This document shows positions 10,954 through 20,067 of a stretch of DNA of 64,000 nt, piece by piece. The stretch spans positions 806,001 to 870,000 of the forward strand of contig NZ_JAPPWA010000002.1 in NCBI RefSeq assembly GCF_029815055.1, in the 5' to 3' direction. The stretch's first letter is position 1. Each line of letters begins with the position of its first letter. The position numbers and the translations under genes were made by a program. The notes under the pieces were generated by a model, which did no database searches, was not told the DNA's origin, and worked only from the letters and a program-made list of their open reading frames with translations. Source of the stretch: Ignatzschineria sp. RMDPL8A (GTDB lineage: Bacteria > Pseudomonadota > Gammaproteobacteria > Cardiobacteriales > Wohlfahrtiimonadaceae).

Positions 10954-13900
10954 ATGAATAGAGTGTATCGAATTATTTGGAGTGTTAGGCTTTTCGGTTG
11001 GGTAGTGACCTCTGAATTAGGACATGCTCGGAAAAAATCTTCAAAACAGACTCGAATGGTTCGAAGGGGGAGGCGTGCTCTATCCCGTTGTGGCGCGATT
11101 ATGTCGGTAGGTCTTATGGGATTATCAAGCTCATTGTTGAGTTCTCCCGTATATGGGCATTCATTGCCTTCTCTCTCAGTTCTTGGTGAGCATCAGATTG
11201 GTGTTGGAGTGACGGAGTCATATCCTAATGAGGCGCTGCAAGCATTGAGTGGGATCCGTTTAGATGGAACGCTTAATCTTGGTGGAAAGGGTGTTTTTCA
11301 GAATTCGTTATCGGGCAGCGAAAGCGGACGATTAAATATTACGCAGGATGCTCACATCATTTTTGATCGTAGCCACGATGCTTATAAAGGGCAATATCAG
11401 ATCGATACACGTGGGAAATTAACCATTCGTGATTTACAGGCACTGGGATTTGATAATACTGCAGTGGTTGAGGGCGATCTACTGATGGTTCAGCTAACAG
11501 GGCAGATTCATAATAAATTTGAAGGGCAAGGCACTATTCGTTTAGTGGGGAGTGATCTTATTTTAGCGGGTTATACAGGTGGAATGACAAGCTTTAGTGG
11601 GATGCTCGATATTGATCAAAACTCTATCTATCGCTTTAACCGTGATGCGAATACTTTTACGCTGCATCATAATATTCGTGGGGCAGGGATTTTCCAAGTA
11701 GATATTGAGCCGAGTAATCTGTTTAATTTTACCTGGGATATGAAAGGGGATGAGTTTAATGGAACGCTACAGTTAACTAGTGGTACGATCGACTTTAATA
11801 CTGATCATATGACCTACTTAAATAAGCTACCCAATGCAACGTTGGAGGTTGGTGCTTCAGGAACGGTCAACGTTCATAGTGGTTTGACTCAATCAAGTAA
11901 AGGGTTAACGCTTGATGGTGGCACGATCAATTTTACAGCGCAAACAGGCGGCTTTGAAACACTCAAGATCAAAGAGCATATTCACGTGAAAAAGGGGGTG
12001 AGTACGATCAAGGTCAATGGGGCTGATTTTAAGACAGATACGCTTCCTTCTGGGAACTTCTTTGATCAGCAACAAGGCGCTTTAGCCGGCATGATTATTC
12101 AAGGGAAAACAGCATCAAAAGAGACGGGTGCCGAGATCTATCTGGAGGATGAAAAGGGCAATCCTATAAGTGAAAAAGAGGCGACAAAAACCGCGTTAGC
12201 CGATAATGCTGGATTTGCCTATTATAGTGCCGGTCAAGGATTAATTATTACGGATGGTAAAGAGGGGGAGAATGGAATCGGGTATGGTGCGACTTTAACG
12301 TCACTTGAAGCGAATCAAAATCACTCCATCTTAATCAGTAATCATAAAGATAATGAGAATCAGGCAAAAAAGTTTAAGGTGTTACTTACAGGAGAAGGTG
12401 GCTTTACCTTTAAATCAGAAGATCAAATTACGCTATACCGTGATGCCCACGAAAGGCCCAATGATTACCGTGGGGTTACAACACTAACATCCGGCAAGTT
12501 AAATCTACAGAGCGATCAGGTACTTGGACGTACATCCAATATTATTTTAAATCACAATACAGAGCTTGATTTAAACCATATAGCCCAAACGGCGGGAGGA
12601 TTGAATACCGCAACAGGATCGCTTTTAAATTTAAATGAGGGGCATCTCTCTTTAATTGGAGATGGAATAATAGAAGGGTTTTTAACGGGGAGTGATAAGA
12701 GTCATTTAACAATAGCAGATGGAGAGCGCCTCTCTATTAAGCAACTTGATAATCATCCTTTTAAAGGAACGCTTGTTGTTAATCAGGATGCGACATTGGC
12801 ACTTTATGGTGTGGCTTCTATAGGCGGGTTTGGCAAAGTGAATCTTAAACAAGGAACGCTCCTCTTTACCGAAGAAGCTAAAGGGGTATTTGGTAATGAG
12901 ATTATCACCACCAAGGATGATAAAACGGCGCTCATTAAACTTGATAAACAAGCCGATATTCATTTTACAGGAGATCGTTCAACTTATGCTGGTCGTTTTG
13001 CATTAGAAGATGAGAGCCGATTGACGATTACTCACGCCTATGCGCTAGGTAACCATGAGTATAATCAAGTTACCATTGGTAAAGAGGCAACACTTGCCCT
13101 AAATAGATTTTCCCATCAGTTAAATAACGCCATTGTAGGAGAAGGAGCCATTGATTTAAACGATCAGGCGTCAATTGGCATTAAGGGCGATTATAGCGGT
13201 TATACAGGGCGGCTTTCAGTGGATGAGAATTCCGAATTTATCATTGATAAAATGGGGAGTTATACGCTTCATCATGGTTTAGGCGGTGCAGGAACGGTCT
13301 CAGTAACGCTAGATAGTCGCGACCGTCAATTCACACTCGGTCAAGCGGATATGAGTGGATTTTCTGGAAATTTAATACTGAACCAAGGCACCATGGCTTT
13401 AGATCTCGATCATCAGGCTAAATTAAAAGGCGCAGAGCTTACGTTTAAAAAGGGCTCAATTGGGATTGTGCAAACAAGTGATGAGAATGATCGGTGGAAT
13501 GTGCTTAATTTAGCGGGAGGAACGCTTCAATTTAAAGGCAATTCCTTCGATCCGCTCTATGTAGAGTCGCTTCATGTGATGTCTGGTAGTGAACTAATGA
13601 TTGATGATCTTGAGGCAATCAAAGGGCAAGAGAGTTTAGATGACATTGATCGTTCAATCAGCTTTTTTGATCAGCAAAAAGGTGTGATTGGGGCTGAATT
13701 TGTGGAAGCCAATCAGCTGACCGATAAGAGTCACGGCTCCTCTATTACGTTAGTCAATAAAGAAGGTCAATTGATTGAAAGTGGCTTAGAAGCACGGCAT
13801 GAGCTTGAGGGCGGCGTAGCGATTTACGATTATAAAGGAATCGTAGAGTCTAAAGAGGGAGAGGGTGGCTTAATTGCCTTAACCTATGGATTAACGGAAT

Positions 13901-16524
13901 TAGAAGCAAAGAAAGATCACTTTTTAACATTAAAAAATGATGCGGAGGGCAATACAAAATTAGGGGTAATTCTATCAGGTGAAGGTGGATTTACTTTTGA
14001 TATTACCCCATCAAGTAAAGAACATCCTGTTGAGGTTGGTAATGCAAAAAGCAGTTATATGGGTGAAACGCATATTAAAGGAAGCGAAGTGCGGGCTACC
14101 ACAGATAATGCTTTTGGACGAACGAGCCATCTTAATTTAGAAGATGGAAGTCATGTGACATTTGTGGGAGAAAAGCGACAAGAGGTAGGGGTTCTTAGTA
14201 TCTCGAATAGTGCGAAGCTCTCACTGAATGAGAGTAATTTAATAATTCGTAATGGCGGAACAATTGACGGCTCGATTACAAGTGATAAAAACGGGCAATT
14301 GACTGTAGCAGGGGGGGAGTTGACGCTCAGTAATGGTAATGAGGATTACGCAGGCACCACACGCATCGATCAGGGGGCTGGGGTTGTACTTAAAAATCAT
14401 CACGCTCTTGGAAAAAGCTCGGAGGGAAAGAGTGCGGGAGTGATCTGGAATGAGGGACGCTTAACGCTCGCAGGTGAAGGTCGATTTGATAATCGGCTTA
14501 TGGGTAGTAAAACAGCGTCTGTTACCGTTTCTGGGGATGATACGATCTTTACTGCAAATAATAGTGATTATTATGGCACAATTTTAATTGAAAATAATAA
14601 AACGTTAATTGCTGAGCATGAGGCAGCGCTAGGTCGTGGAGATGTGCAGTTAACAGATCATGCCACGTTAACCTATCGTAATGTTTCTGGAGATAACCAG
14701 CAGGACATTGCGGTGATTGGTACTCAGATAAGTGGCACTCAATCAAGTTATCTCAATGTTGAAAATAGCGCTCTCTATCTACAGGGGGATAACAATGGCT
14801 TTAAAGGGGCGTTGGTCATTGATGATTTATCAAGAGTCACAATGGATCAATTTGGGTTAATTTCCGGAAATATTAACAATGAGGGAGCGTTGACTTTCGA
14901 TATTAATGAAGGCGTAAAAACGTATCGTGGACAATTGACGGGGAGAGGTATTTTTACAAAATTGGGCGGTGGAACGTTAGCATTTGAACAAAGCCAGCAT
15001 TATAGTGGGGATATTGAGATTAAGCAGGGCGCATTACGCATCGATTCTGGAATAACTTATCAAACCGATGCGACGCTTTATATCGATCAAGAAGGAATGC
15101 TCACATTTCTGGATCAGTCATTTGTTTCAGCAAATTCAGTTAAGAATAATGGGGTAATTGGTGGATATGGCACGCTTCAGGGGAATTTAAATAATAACGG
15201 AAAACTGCAGATAGGATCGCGAATTAATGCACAAGGTGATAATCAGCCCGACGCAAATCAGTTTACTCCAGGGGTGTTTACGATCAAAGGGGACTATTTC
15301 GGCGGTAAAGGTAGTACGATCCATTTTGGTACGATTTATGGTAATGATCAATCGCCCACTGACCAGTTAGTCATTGAGGGGAAAGCTACCGGAGAGAGCC
15401 AGGTGGTTGTGGATAATATTCATGGATTGGGTGCTCCTACCAATCGAGGCATTGAGCTGATCAGGATTGATGATGGAGATCATTCCGATATTGAACTGAT
15501 TCATAAGGGCCGTACAGTGGGAGGTGCGTATGAATATAGGCTCGTTGAGCTAGAAAAAGGGCATTGGTATCTCACCAATCATATTGAGGACGAAGTGTTG
15601 CCCCCAGATGTGGATCCAACGACGCCTCAATTTAGATCAGAAACAGGTGCCTATATTGGCAATTTAGCTTCAGCTAATAGACTTTTTAATCATGGATTGC
15701 ACGATCGCCAATATATTACGCCAGAAAGCTCATTATGGACACGAACCAATGCAAATTTTGGCACGTTTAGAGATAGTAGCAATCAGGCGAAGATAACGCA
15801 GGATTACTATGCCTTCCAAGTTGGAGGTGACGTGATTAAAGGAGTGTTTGGGGATCAGCCATTCACATTTGGGTTGATGGGCGGTTATGGTTACACTGAA
15901 AGTAAGAGTAGAAATGAAGTCACAGGGTATCAATCAAAGGGCCGTGGTGATGCATATGCAATTGGAATCTATGGGACCTTAGGGGAGGATCATTATCGCT
16001 ATGTCGATGGATGGCTCCAATATATCTATATGGATAGTACGATTAAAAGTGCAGGTATAGATAATGAAAGTTATAAAGTTAAAGGATTCATTGCCTCTAT
16101 TGAAGCTGGCTATGCATTTGAATTAAGTCAAAATCTCCATCTTCAACCGCAACTGCAACTCACCTGGATGGGCGCCAAAATGGATGATATGACCGATGGA
16201 TCGGGCACGAAAATCCGTGGCAGTAAGGATAATATTGAAACCCGTCTCGGTGTGCGTCTCTTTGCGGATAAAGCACTCGCGAATGGCGGATCAATTCGTC
16301 CTTATATGGATCTTAACTATATCCATAACTCTAAACCGTTTGCCGCTGAGTTTGATGGCATTCGCGTTGAGCAGAAGGGCACACGTAACTTAGGTGAGGT
16401 GAAAGTGGGCCTTGAAGCGGATGTGAATGACAACCTCAAAGTGTGGGGCGATGTGGGCTTCCGTAAAGGGTCCAACAGCTACCGCGATACTAAAATTTCA
16501 GCCGGGATTCGTTATGAATTTTAG
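10954..16524 (+). CDS. large type V autotransporter, modular passenger (B)
   Basis: An 1856-residue paralogue of the preceding gene. It starts with the same kind of extended signal peptide region (MNRVYRIIWS...SELGHARKKSSK) and a hydrophobic stretch that probably ends near residue 68 (SSPVYG). The passenger begins in the middle of the module shared with A and shows GGF landmarks at residues 482 and 1011, 529 residues apart. An autochaperone segment (GGYGTLQGNLNNNGKLQIGSR-like) and a barrel from about residue 1561 follow, ending IRYEF. Outside the last 127 codons it is visibly more AT-rich than A. An AGGAAGG ribosome binding site lies about 8 bases before the ATG. It has its own terminator, and the A terminator separates the two genes, so it is probably transcribed separately. 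The function is likely adhesion (inference). Confidence 0.92.
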   Translation: MNRVYRIIWSVRLFGWVVTSELGHARKKSSKQTRMVRRGRRALSRCGAIMSVGLMGLSSSLLSSPVYGHSLPSLSVLGEHQIGVGVTESYPNEALQALSGIRLDGTLNLGGKGVFQNSLSGSESGRLNITQDAHIIFDRSHDAYKGQYQIDTRGKLTIRDLQALGFDNTAVVEGDLLMVQLTGQIHNKFEGQGTIRLVGSDLILAGYTGGMTSFSGMLDIDQNSIYRFNRDANTFTLHHNIRGAGIFQVDIEPSNLFNFTWDMKGDEFNGTLQLTSGTIDFNTDHMTYLNKLPNATLEVGASGTVNVHSGLTQSSKGLTLDGGTINFTAQTGGFETLKIKEHIHVKKGVSTIKVNGADFKTDTLPSGNFFDQQQGALAGMIIQGKTASKETGAEIYLEDEKGNPISEKEATKTALADNAGFAYYSAGQGLIITDGKEGENGIGYGATLTSLEANQNHSILISNHKDNENQAKKFKVLLTGEGGFTFKSEDQITLYRDAHERPNDYRGVTTLTSGKLNLQSDQVLGRTSNIILNHNTELDLNHIAQTAGGLNTATGSLLNLNEGHLSLIGDGIIEGFLTGSDKSHLTIADGERLSIKQLDNHPFKGTLVVNQDATLALYGVASIGGFGKVNLKQGTLLFTEEAKGVFGNEIITTKDDKTALIKLDKQADIHFTGDRSTYAGRFALEDESRLTITHAYALGNHEYNQVTIGKEATLALNRFSHQLNNAIVGEGAIDLNDQASIGIKGDYSGYTGRLSVDENSEFIIDKMGSYTLHHGLGGAGTVSVTLDSRDRQFTLGQADMSGFSGNLILNQGTMALDLDHQAKLKGAELTFKKGSIGIVQTSDENDRWNVLNLAGGTLQFKGNSFDPLYVESLHVMSGSELMIDDLEAIKGQESLDDIDRSISFFDQQKGVIGAEFVEANQLTDKSHGSSITLVNKEGQLIESGLEARHELEGGVAIYDYKGIVESKEGEGGLIALTYGLTELEAKKDHFLTLKNDAEGNTKLGVILSGEGGFTFDITPSSKEHPVEVGNAKSSYMGETHIKGSEVRATTDNAFGRTSHLNLEDGSHVTFVGEKRQEVGVLSISNSAKLSLNESNLIIRNGGTIDGSITSDKNGQLTVAGGELTLSNGNEDYAGTTRIDQGAGVVLKNHHALGKSSEGKSAGVIWNEGRLTLAGEGRFDNRLMGSKTASVTVSGDDTIFTANNSDYYGTILIENNKTLIAEHEAALGRGDVQLTDHATLTYRNVSGDNQQDIAVIGTQISGTQSSYLNVENSALYLQGDNNGFKGALVIDDLSRVTMDQFGLISGNINNEGALTFDINEGVKTYRGQLTGRGIFTKLGGGTLAFEQSQHYSGDIEIKQGALRIDSGITYQTDATLYIDQEGMLTFLDQSFVSANSVKNNGVIGGYGTLQGNLNNNGKLQIGSRINAQGDNQPDANQFTPGVFTIKGDYFGGKGSTIHFGTIYGNDQSPTDQLVIEGKATGESQVVVDNIHGLGAPTNRGIELIRIDDGDHSDIELIHKGRTVGGAYEYRLVELEKGHWYLTNHIEDEVLPPDVDPTTPQFRSETGAYIGNLASANRLFNHGLHDRQYITPESSLWTRTNANFGTFRDSSNQAKITQDYYAFQVGGDVIKGVFGDQPFTFGLMGGYGYTESKSRNEVTGYQSKGRGDAYAIGIYGTLGEDHYRYVDGWLQYIYMDSTIKSAGIDNESYKVKGFIASIEAGYAFELSQNLHLQPQLQLTWMGAKMDDMTDGSGTKIRGSKDNIETRLGVRLFADKALANGGSIRPYMDLNYIHNSKPFAAEFDGIRVEQKGTRNLGEVKVGLEADVNDNLKVWGDVGFRKGSNSYRDTKISAGIRYEF
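12397..13983 (+). repeat. full ~530-residue passenger module of autotransporter B
   Basis: The unit runs from GGF at residue 482 to GGF at residue 1011 (529 residues). It shows the same landmark order as the modules in autotransporter A, including SFFDQQ, LVN(K)EGQ, YDYKG and YGLTELEA. A partial unit lies before it and another after it. Confidence 0.75.
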
Positions 16525-16591
16525 GGAGCTCGGTTAGTTAAACGGTCAGCACACCATTAATAATAAAAGGCGATCTTCGGATCGCTTTTTT
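16141..16591 (+). repeat. 3' homologous tract, copy 2
   Basis: Second copy of the tract at 10332-10783. It covers the end of the autotransporter B barrel, stop codon, spacer and UUCG terminator. The alignment is gap-free with a constant offset of 5809 bases, and similarity ends at the T-run of the terminator. Confidence 0.9.
16570..16591 (+). terminator. rho-independent terminator of autotransporter B
   Basis: GCGATC-TTCG-GATCGC hairpin followed by six T, identical in stem and loop to the one after autotransporter A. Confidence 0.92.
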
Positions 16592-16611
16592 ATTGCAGGT
16601 AATAAAAGAAG

Positions 16612-16660
16612 CAACAAAAAACCCAAGGGCTAACCTTGTGGGGTTAGCAGACCTTGGGTC
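16612..16660 (-). terminator. rho-independent terminator of hslVU
   Basis: On the minus strand an outer stem CCCAAGG/CCTTGGG encloses an inner CTAACC/GGTTAG stem, followed by six T. It lies just past the hslU stop, facing the autotransporter B terminator. Confidence 0.88.
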
Positions 16661-16679
16661 TATATTGAGTCGTGGTTCT

Positions 16680-18023
16680 TTAGAGAATAAAGCGGCTCAG
16701 ATCTTCATCTTCAGAGAGTTCGCCAAGTTCATTACGTACATAGCCTTTAGTAATGGTGACGGTTTCGCCCTCTTTTTCAGAGGCTGAGAAAGAGACCTCT
16801 TCCAAAAGACGTTCTAAAATTGTATGAAGACGGCGCGCGCCGATATTTTCGGTCTTTTCATTGACGCTAAAGGCGATCGTTGCCATCTCTTTAAGGGCTT
16901 CATCTTCAAACTCAAGATTCACTCCTTCCGTTTTTAAAAGCGCCTTATATTGCTTAATAAGCGCTGAGGAAGGCTCGGTCAAAATGCGATAGAAATCATC
17001 GGCATTTAACGATTTTAATTCAACGCGAATCGGGAGACGGCCTTGAAGTTCTGGGATTAGATCCGAAGGTTTAGCAAGATGGAACGCACCGGATGCGATA
17101 AAGAGAATATGGTCGGTTTTGATTGCGCCATATTTAGTGGAGACGGTACAGCCTTCAATTAAAGGAAGGAGGTCGCGCTGAACGCCTTCACGTGAAACAT
17201 CGGCGCCGCTTGTGTTGCCGCGACCACAGACTTTATCGATCTCATCAATAAAGACGATGCCCTGATTTTCCGCCACTTCAATGGCCGTTTGTTTGATCTC
17301 TTCTTCATTAACAAGGCGTGCTGCTTCCTCATTTTGCACCTGTAACAGCGCATCTTTGATCTTCATTTTTTGCGGTTTACGGCGCTCTTGCCCTGATTGT
17401 TGGAAGAGCGATTGCAACTGCTCGGCCATCTCTTCCATGCCGGGAGGCGTCATAATATTCATGCCCAATCCTGCATTGGCAGCGATATCGATCTCAATTT
17501 CACGATCGTCCATCTCACCGCGAATCAGTTTTTCTCTAAATTTTTGGCGCGTTGCGGAGTTTTCTTTTGAAGGAGCTGCCGGTTCATCACCAAATCCAAT
17601 ATGTTTGGGCGGTGGTAAAATTGCATCTAATACACGCTCAATCGCCGCTTCTTCCGCTTTCGGATAGGCTGCTTTAATAGCCTGCTCGCGCACCTGTTTC
17701 ACCGATGCTTCCACAAGGTCACGCACGATGGAATCCACCTCGCGGCCAACATAACCGACTTCGGTAAATTTCGTCGCTTCCACTTTAATAAAGGGGGCAT
17801 TGGCGAGCTTGGCTAAACGGCGGGCAATCTCTGTTTTACCCACACCGGTTGGCCCGATCATTAAGATATTTTTCGGGGTGATTTCCGCACGAATCTCGCT
17901 TTCGACTTGTTGGCGTCTCCAACGATTGCGTAATGCGATGGCAACGGAGCGTTTGGCTTCATGTTGCCCGACAATGTATCGATCGAGTTCTTGAACAATC
18001 TCTCTTGGGGTCATAGCACTCAT
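16680..18023 (-). CDS. hslU: HslU, ATPase subunit of the HslVU protease
   Basis: AAA+ unfoldase that feeds substrates into HslV in the cytoplasm. At 447 residues it has family length. The N-terminus [23 protein letters not shown] is typical, followed by Walker A GPTGVGKT (about residues 53-60), the pore loop GYVGREV, Walker [11 protein letters not shown] and a sensor region in [29 protein letters not shown]. The C-terminus ends DEDLSRFIL, the tail that docks into HslV. It follows hslV by 13 bases in one operon. I start it at MSAMTPRE, but MTPRE three codons later is equally possible. Confidence 0.98.
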   Translation of the reverse strand: MSAMTPREIVQELDRYIVGQHEAKRSVAIALRNRWRRQQVESEIRAEITPKNILMIGPTGVGKTEIARRLAKLANAPFIKVEATKFTEVGYVGREVDSIVRDLVEASVKQVREQAIKAAYPKAEEAAIERVLDAILPPPKHIGFGDEPAAPSKENSATRQKFREKLIRGEMDDREIEIDIAANAGLGMNIMTPPGMEEMAEQLQSLFQQSGQERRKPQKMKIKDALLQVQNEEAARLVNEEEIKQTAIEVAENQGIVFIDEIDKVCGRGNTSGADVSREGVQRDLLPLIEGCTVSTKYGAIKTDHILFIASGAFHLAKPSDLIPELQGRLPIRVELKSLNADDFYRILTEPSSALIKQYKALLKTEGVNLEFEDEALKEMATIAFSVNEKTENIGARRLHTILERLLEEVSFSASEKEGETVTITKGYVRNELGELSEDEDLSRFIL

Positions 18024-18036
18024 ATTGGGTTCCTAA

Positions 18037-18576
18037 TTAAAATTCGAGTTTTTCAATCGTTAAATTGGTGTTGGTGTAGATACAGACGCTGCCGGCAATG
18101 TTGAGGCTTTTGCGTACGATCTCTTCGGCAGGAAGCTCGGTATTTTCGATTAATGCAAGCGCTGCACTGTGGGCAAACATTCCCCCTGATCCGATCGCGG
18201 CGATATCGTGTTCCGGTTCGATCACATCGCCCAATCCTGAGATGATAAAGGTTGCGGTCTCATCGGCAACGATTAACAGGGCTTCCAATTTACGCAGCGC
18301 GCGTTCGGTACGCCACTCTTTAGCGAGCTCAACCGCTGAACGGGTGAGATTGCCGCTATATTTTTCAAGTTTTCCTTCAAAGCGCTCAAAGAGGGTGAAG
18401 GCATCGGCGGTACCGCCGGCAAATCCCGCGATCACTTTGCCATTATAGAGGCGACGAACTTTGCGTGCGTTGCCCTTCATAATTGTGTTTCCCATTGAAA
18501 CCTGGCCATCGCCACCGATGACAACTTGATTGCCGCGGCGGACTGCACAGATCGTAGTTCCTCTAAATTGTTCCAC
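18037..18576 (-). CDS. hslV: HslV, peptidase subunit of the HslVU protease
   Basis: Proteasome-like threonine peptidase that forms the double hexamer capped by HslU. At 179 residues it has the expected length. The mature active-site threonine should be Thr7 in [14 protein letters not shown], implying removal of a six-residue propeptide rather than only Met. From memory, this longer propeptide is usual in betaproteobacteria. Other conserved segments are [43 protein letters not shown] and ICIYTN-type C-terminus. GGAG lies before the ATG. It is the first gene of the operon, with a heat-shock-type promoter just upstream. Confidence 0.98.
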   Translation of the reverse strand: MEQFRGTTICAVRRGNQVVIGGDGQVSMGNTIMKGNARKVRRLYNGKVIAGFAGGTADAFTLFERFEGKLEKYSGNLTRSAVELAKEWRTERALRKLEALLIVADETATFIISGLGDVIEPEHDIAAIGSGGMFAHSAALALIENTELPAEEIVRKSLNIAGSVCIYTNTNLTIEKLEF

Positions 18577-18610
18577 TAGTATCTCCTTACGATATTTTTA
18601 GTTGTAGTGC

Positions 18611-18640
18611 TATAATGAGGGGAGAATTGAGAATTTCAAG
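18611..18640 (-). promoter_or_regulatory. sigma-32 (heat shock) type promoter for hslVU
   Basis: On the minus strand CTTGAAA (18634-18640) is followed after 11 bases by CCCCTCATTATA (18611-18622). This closely matches the sigma-32 pattern CTTGAAA / CCCCAT.T. It lies about 35 bases upstream of the hslV start, which fits the known heat-shock control of hslVU in other gammaproteobacteria. Confidence 0.7.
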
Positions 18641-18679
18641 TGAGCACAAAATTTTATTAACCTCGAAAGGAGACTCTCT

Positions 18680-19006
18680 GTGAAAAAATTAGCGATGATC
18701 CTCGCTGGATCGGCCGTTTTAGCTGGCTGTGCAACCACGAATACACAAGATGATACGATGCGCGTTTCATACAACTGTCCGATGGATACCAATATCACGG
18801 TAGAATATCTCTATGATGGCGAGATTGCGCGGATGCAAGATGATTCGGGCCGGATTGTGACCATGATTATTACCCCGGCAGCAAGCGGCGCGTATTATAC
18901 CAATCATGATGGTTTCTCAATCCACACCAAAGCCGATTACGCCGTGGTTGAATTTGTGAAAGGTAAGCCCATTTCCTGTGAAATTTGGAAAGGCGATAAA
19001 AAATAG
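18680..19006 (+). CDS. small lipoprotein, MliC-like lysozyme inhibitor
   Basis: A 108-residue lipoprotein starting at GTG with AAAGGAG seven bases upstream. The signal peptide ends in the lipobox LAGC, with lipidated Cys17. The mature part begins VSYNCP and continues with a small beta-barrel pattern (ITVEYLYDGEIARM, SGRIVTMIITPAASGAYYTN, FSIHTKADYAVVEF, then SCEIWKG). This is the MliC/PliC pattern, including the central SGA.Y motif and two Cys that would form a disulfide. That family inhibits c-type lysozyme at the outer membrane. The gene is divergent from hslV and followed by its own terminator. Family assignment is by pattern, moderately sure. Confidence 0.75.
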   Translation: MKKLAMILAGSAVLAGCATTNTQDDTMRVSYNCPMDTNITVEYLYDGEIARMQDDSGRIVTMIITPAASGAYYTNHDGFSIHTKADYAVVEFVKGKPISCEIWKGDKK

Positions 19007-19030
19007 AGATTCAAGCGTAAGCCGAGCAAA

Positions 19031-19056
19031 AGCAGAGAGGGAATCTCTGCTTTTTT
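19031..19056 (+). terminator. rho-independent terminator of the MliC-like gene
   Basis: AGCAGAGA-GGGAA-TCTCTGCT hairpin followed by a run of six T, 24 bases after the stop at 19006. Confidence 0.9.
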
Positions 19057-19075
19057 AGTATATAAGGAGATCATC

Positions 19076-19867
19076 ATGCTAGACGACCACTCATTGTTGC
19101 GATATTCCCGCCATATTTTGCTCGATCAATTTGATATCGAGGGGCAACTCGCGCTTAAAAAAGCACACGTGGTGGTAGTCGGTTGTGGCGGGCTCGGTAT
19201 GGCAGCACTTCCCCTTCTAGCTGGGGCCGGGATCGGCGAGCTCACGATCTTAGATTACGATGAGGTGGATCTTTCCAATCTGCACCGGCAAACCTATTAT
19301 AAAACCGCGGACATTGGGCGTTCGAAAGTGGTGCAAGCAAAACAAAAGCTCACCGAGCTCAATCCCGATGTCATCATTCATACCTATGATGAAAAGACCT
19401 GTTTTAAACGGCTTGAAGAGCTCTGCCAATCGGCAGATGCGATCTTAGATTGCACCGATAACTTTGAGGTACGTAAAGCGATCAATCGTGCGGCCGTTTC
19501 TACAAAAACTCCGCTCATTTCAGGTTCAGCAGTGCGTTATGAAGGGCAGCTCACCGTCTATGATTTTCGCGATGACACCTCTCCATGCTACGCCTGCCTT
19601 TTTGATGGTGATGAGGCCTCAGATGGCAATTGCGCACTTTTTGGCGTATTTTCCCCAGTGGTGCATATTATCGGTGTCACCCAAGCTCAAGAGACGCTCA
19701 AACTCCTGCTTGGCATCGGGAAACTTACCACTCGCCGCCTTCGAATCTATAATGCGCTCGATAATGAGTGGCGTGAATTTAAATATGGCAAAAACCCCCA
19801 CTGCGATGTCTGCGGCGATTACGTAACGGAGACCCACGTTGAATGCCGTGCGAAAAATCGCCTCTAA
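19076..19867 (+). CDS. ThiF/MoeB-family adenylyltransferase (E1-like)
   Basis: This protein should activate the C-terminus of a small sulfur-carrier protein (ThiS or MoaD type) by adenylation. It has 263 residues. The ATP-binding glycine motif VVVGCGGLGMAALP sits at about residues 33-46. It is followed by LDYDEVDLSNLHRQ, D126 in ILDCTDNF, a zinc site of two Cys pairs (Cys171/Cys174 in CYAC and Cys243/Cys246 in CDVC) and a loop Cys186 in NCALFGV. No thiS, thiG, moaD or moaE gene is adjacent, so the sequence does not say whether thiamine or molybdopterin is served. MoeB, ThiF or HesA names are all possible. An AAGGAG site precedes the ATG. Confidence 0.88.
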   Translation: MLDDHSLLRYSRHILLDQFDIEGQLALKKAHVVVVGCGGLGMAALPLLAGAGIGELTILDYDEVDLSNLHRQTYYKTADIGRSKVVQAKQKLTELNPDVIIHTYDEKTCFKRLEELCQSADAILDCTDNFEVRKAINRAAVSTKTPLISGSAVRYEGQLTVYDFRDDTSPCYACLFDGDEASDGNCALFGVFSPVVHIIGVTQAQETLKLLLGIGKLTTRRLRIYNALDNEWREFKYGKNPHCDVCGDYVTETHVECRAKNRL

Positions 19868-19935
19868 CCATCATTTAATGGGATAAACATTATAAAAAAA
19901 GGTAAATATCCGTTAAAATAAAGGGTTTATCAAAT

Positions 19936-19966
19936 GAGACAACGTACCGCCGCGAGCGGGTGTCTC
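19936..19966 (+). other. hairpin in the leader region upstream of wzz
   Basis: GAGACA pairs with TGTCTC, and CCGC with GCGG inside, giving a strong 31-base hairpin. No T-run follows, so it is not a standard terminator. It may be a weak terminator of the ThiF-like gene or a DNA/RNA element related to polysaccharide transcription. Nothing in the sequence decides this. Confidence 0.4.
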
Positions 19967-20004
19967 TATAATCAATCAACTAGGTTAAATTATTGGCCTT
20001 TATC

Positions 20005-20034
20005 TTGACAGGAGCTGTGCTCGGCTCGTAGGAT
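20005..20034 (+). promoter_or_regulatory. sigma-70-like promoter for wzz-manB
   Basis: A perfect TTGACA (-35) at 20005-20010 and TAGGAT (-10) at 20029-20034 are separated by 18 bases. Transcription would start near 20041. That is downstream of the ATG at 20035 and supports the later wzz start at 20068. Confidence 0.5.
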
Positions 20035-20067
20035 ATGCACGCCTTACTTTTAAAAAGAGAGTTTTTT

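Noticed and set aside
14311-14317. Run of seven G in autotransporter B as a phase-variation tract
   Set aside because: Seven bases is short for slippage and the frame is intact; a similar G7 is in manB. It could be revisited with read-level data.
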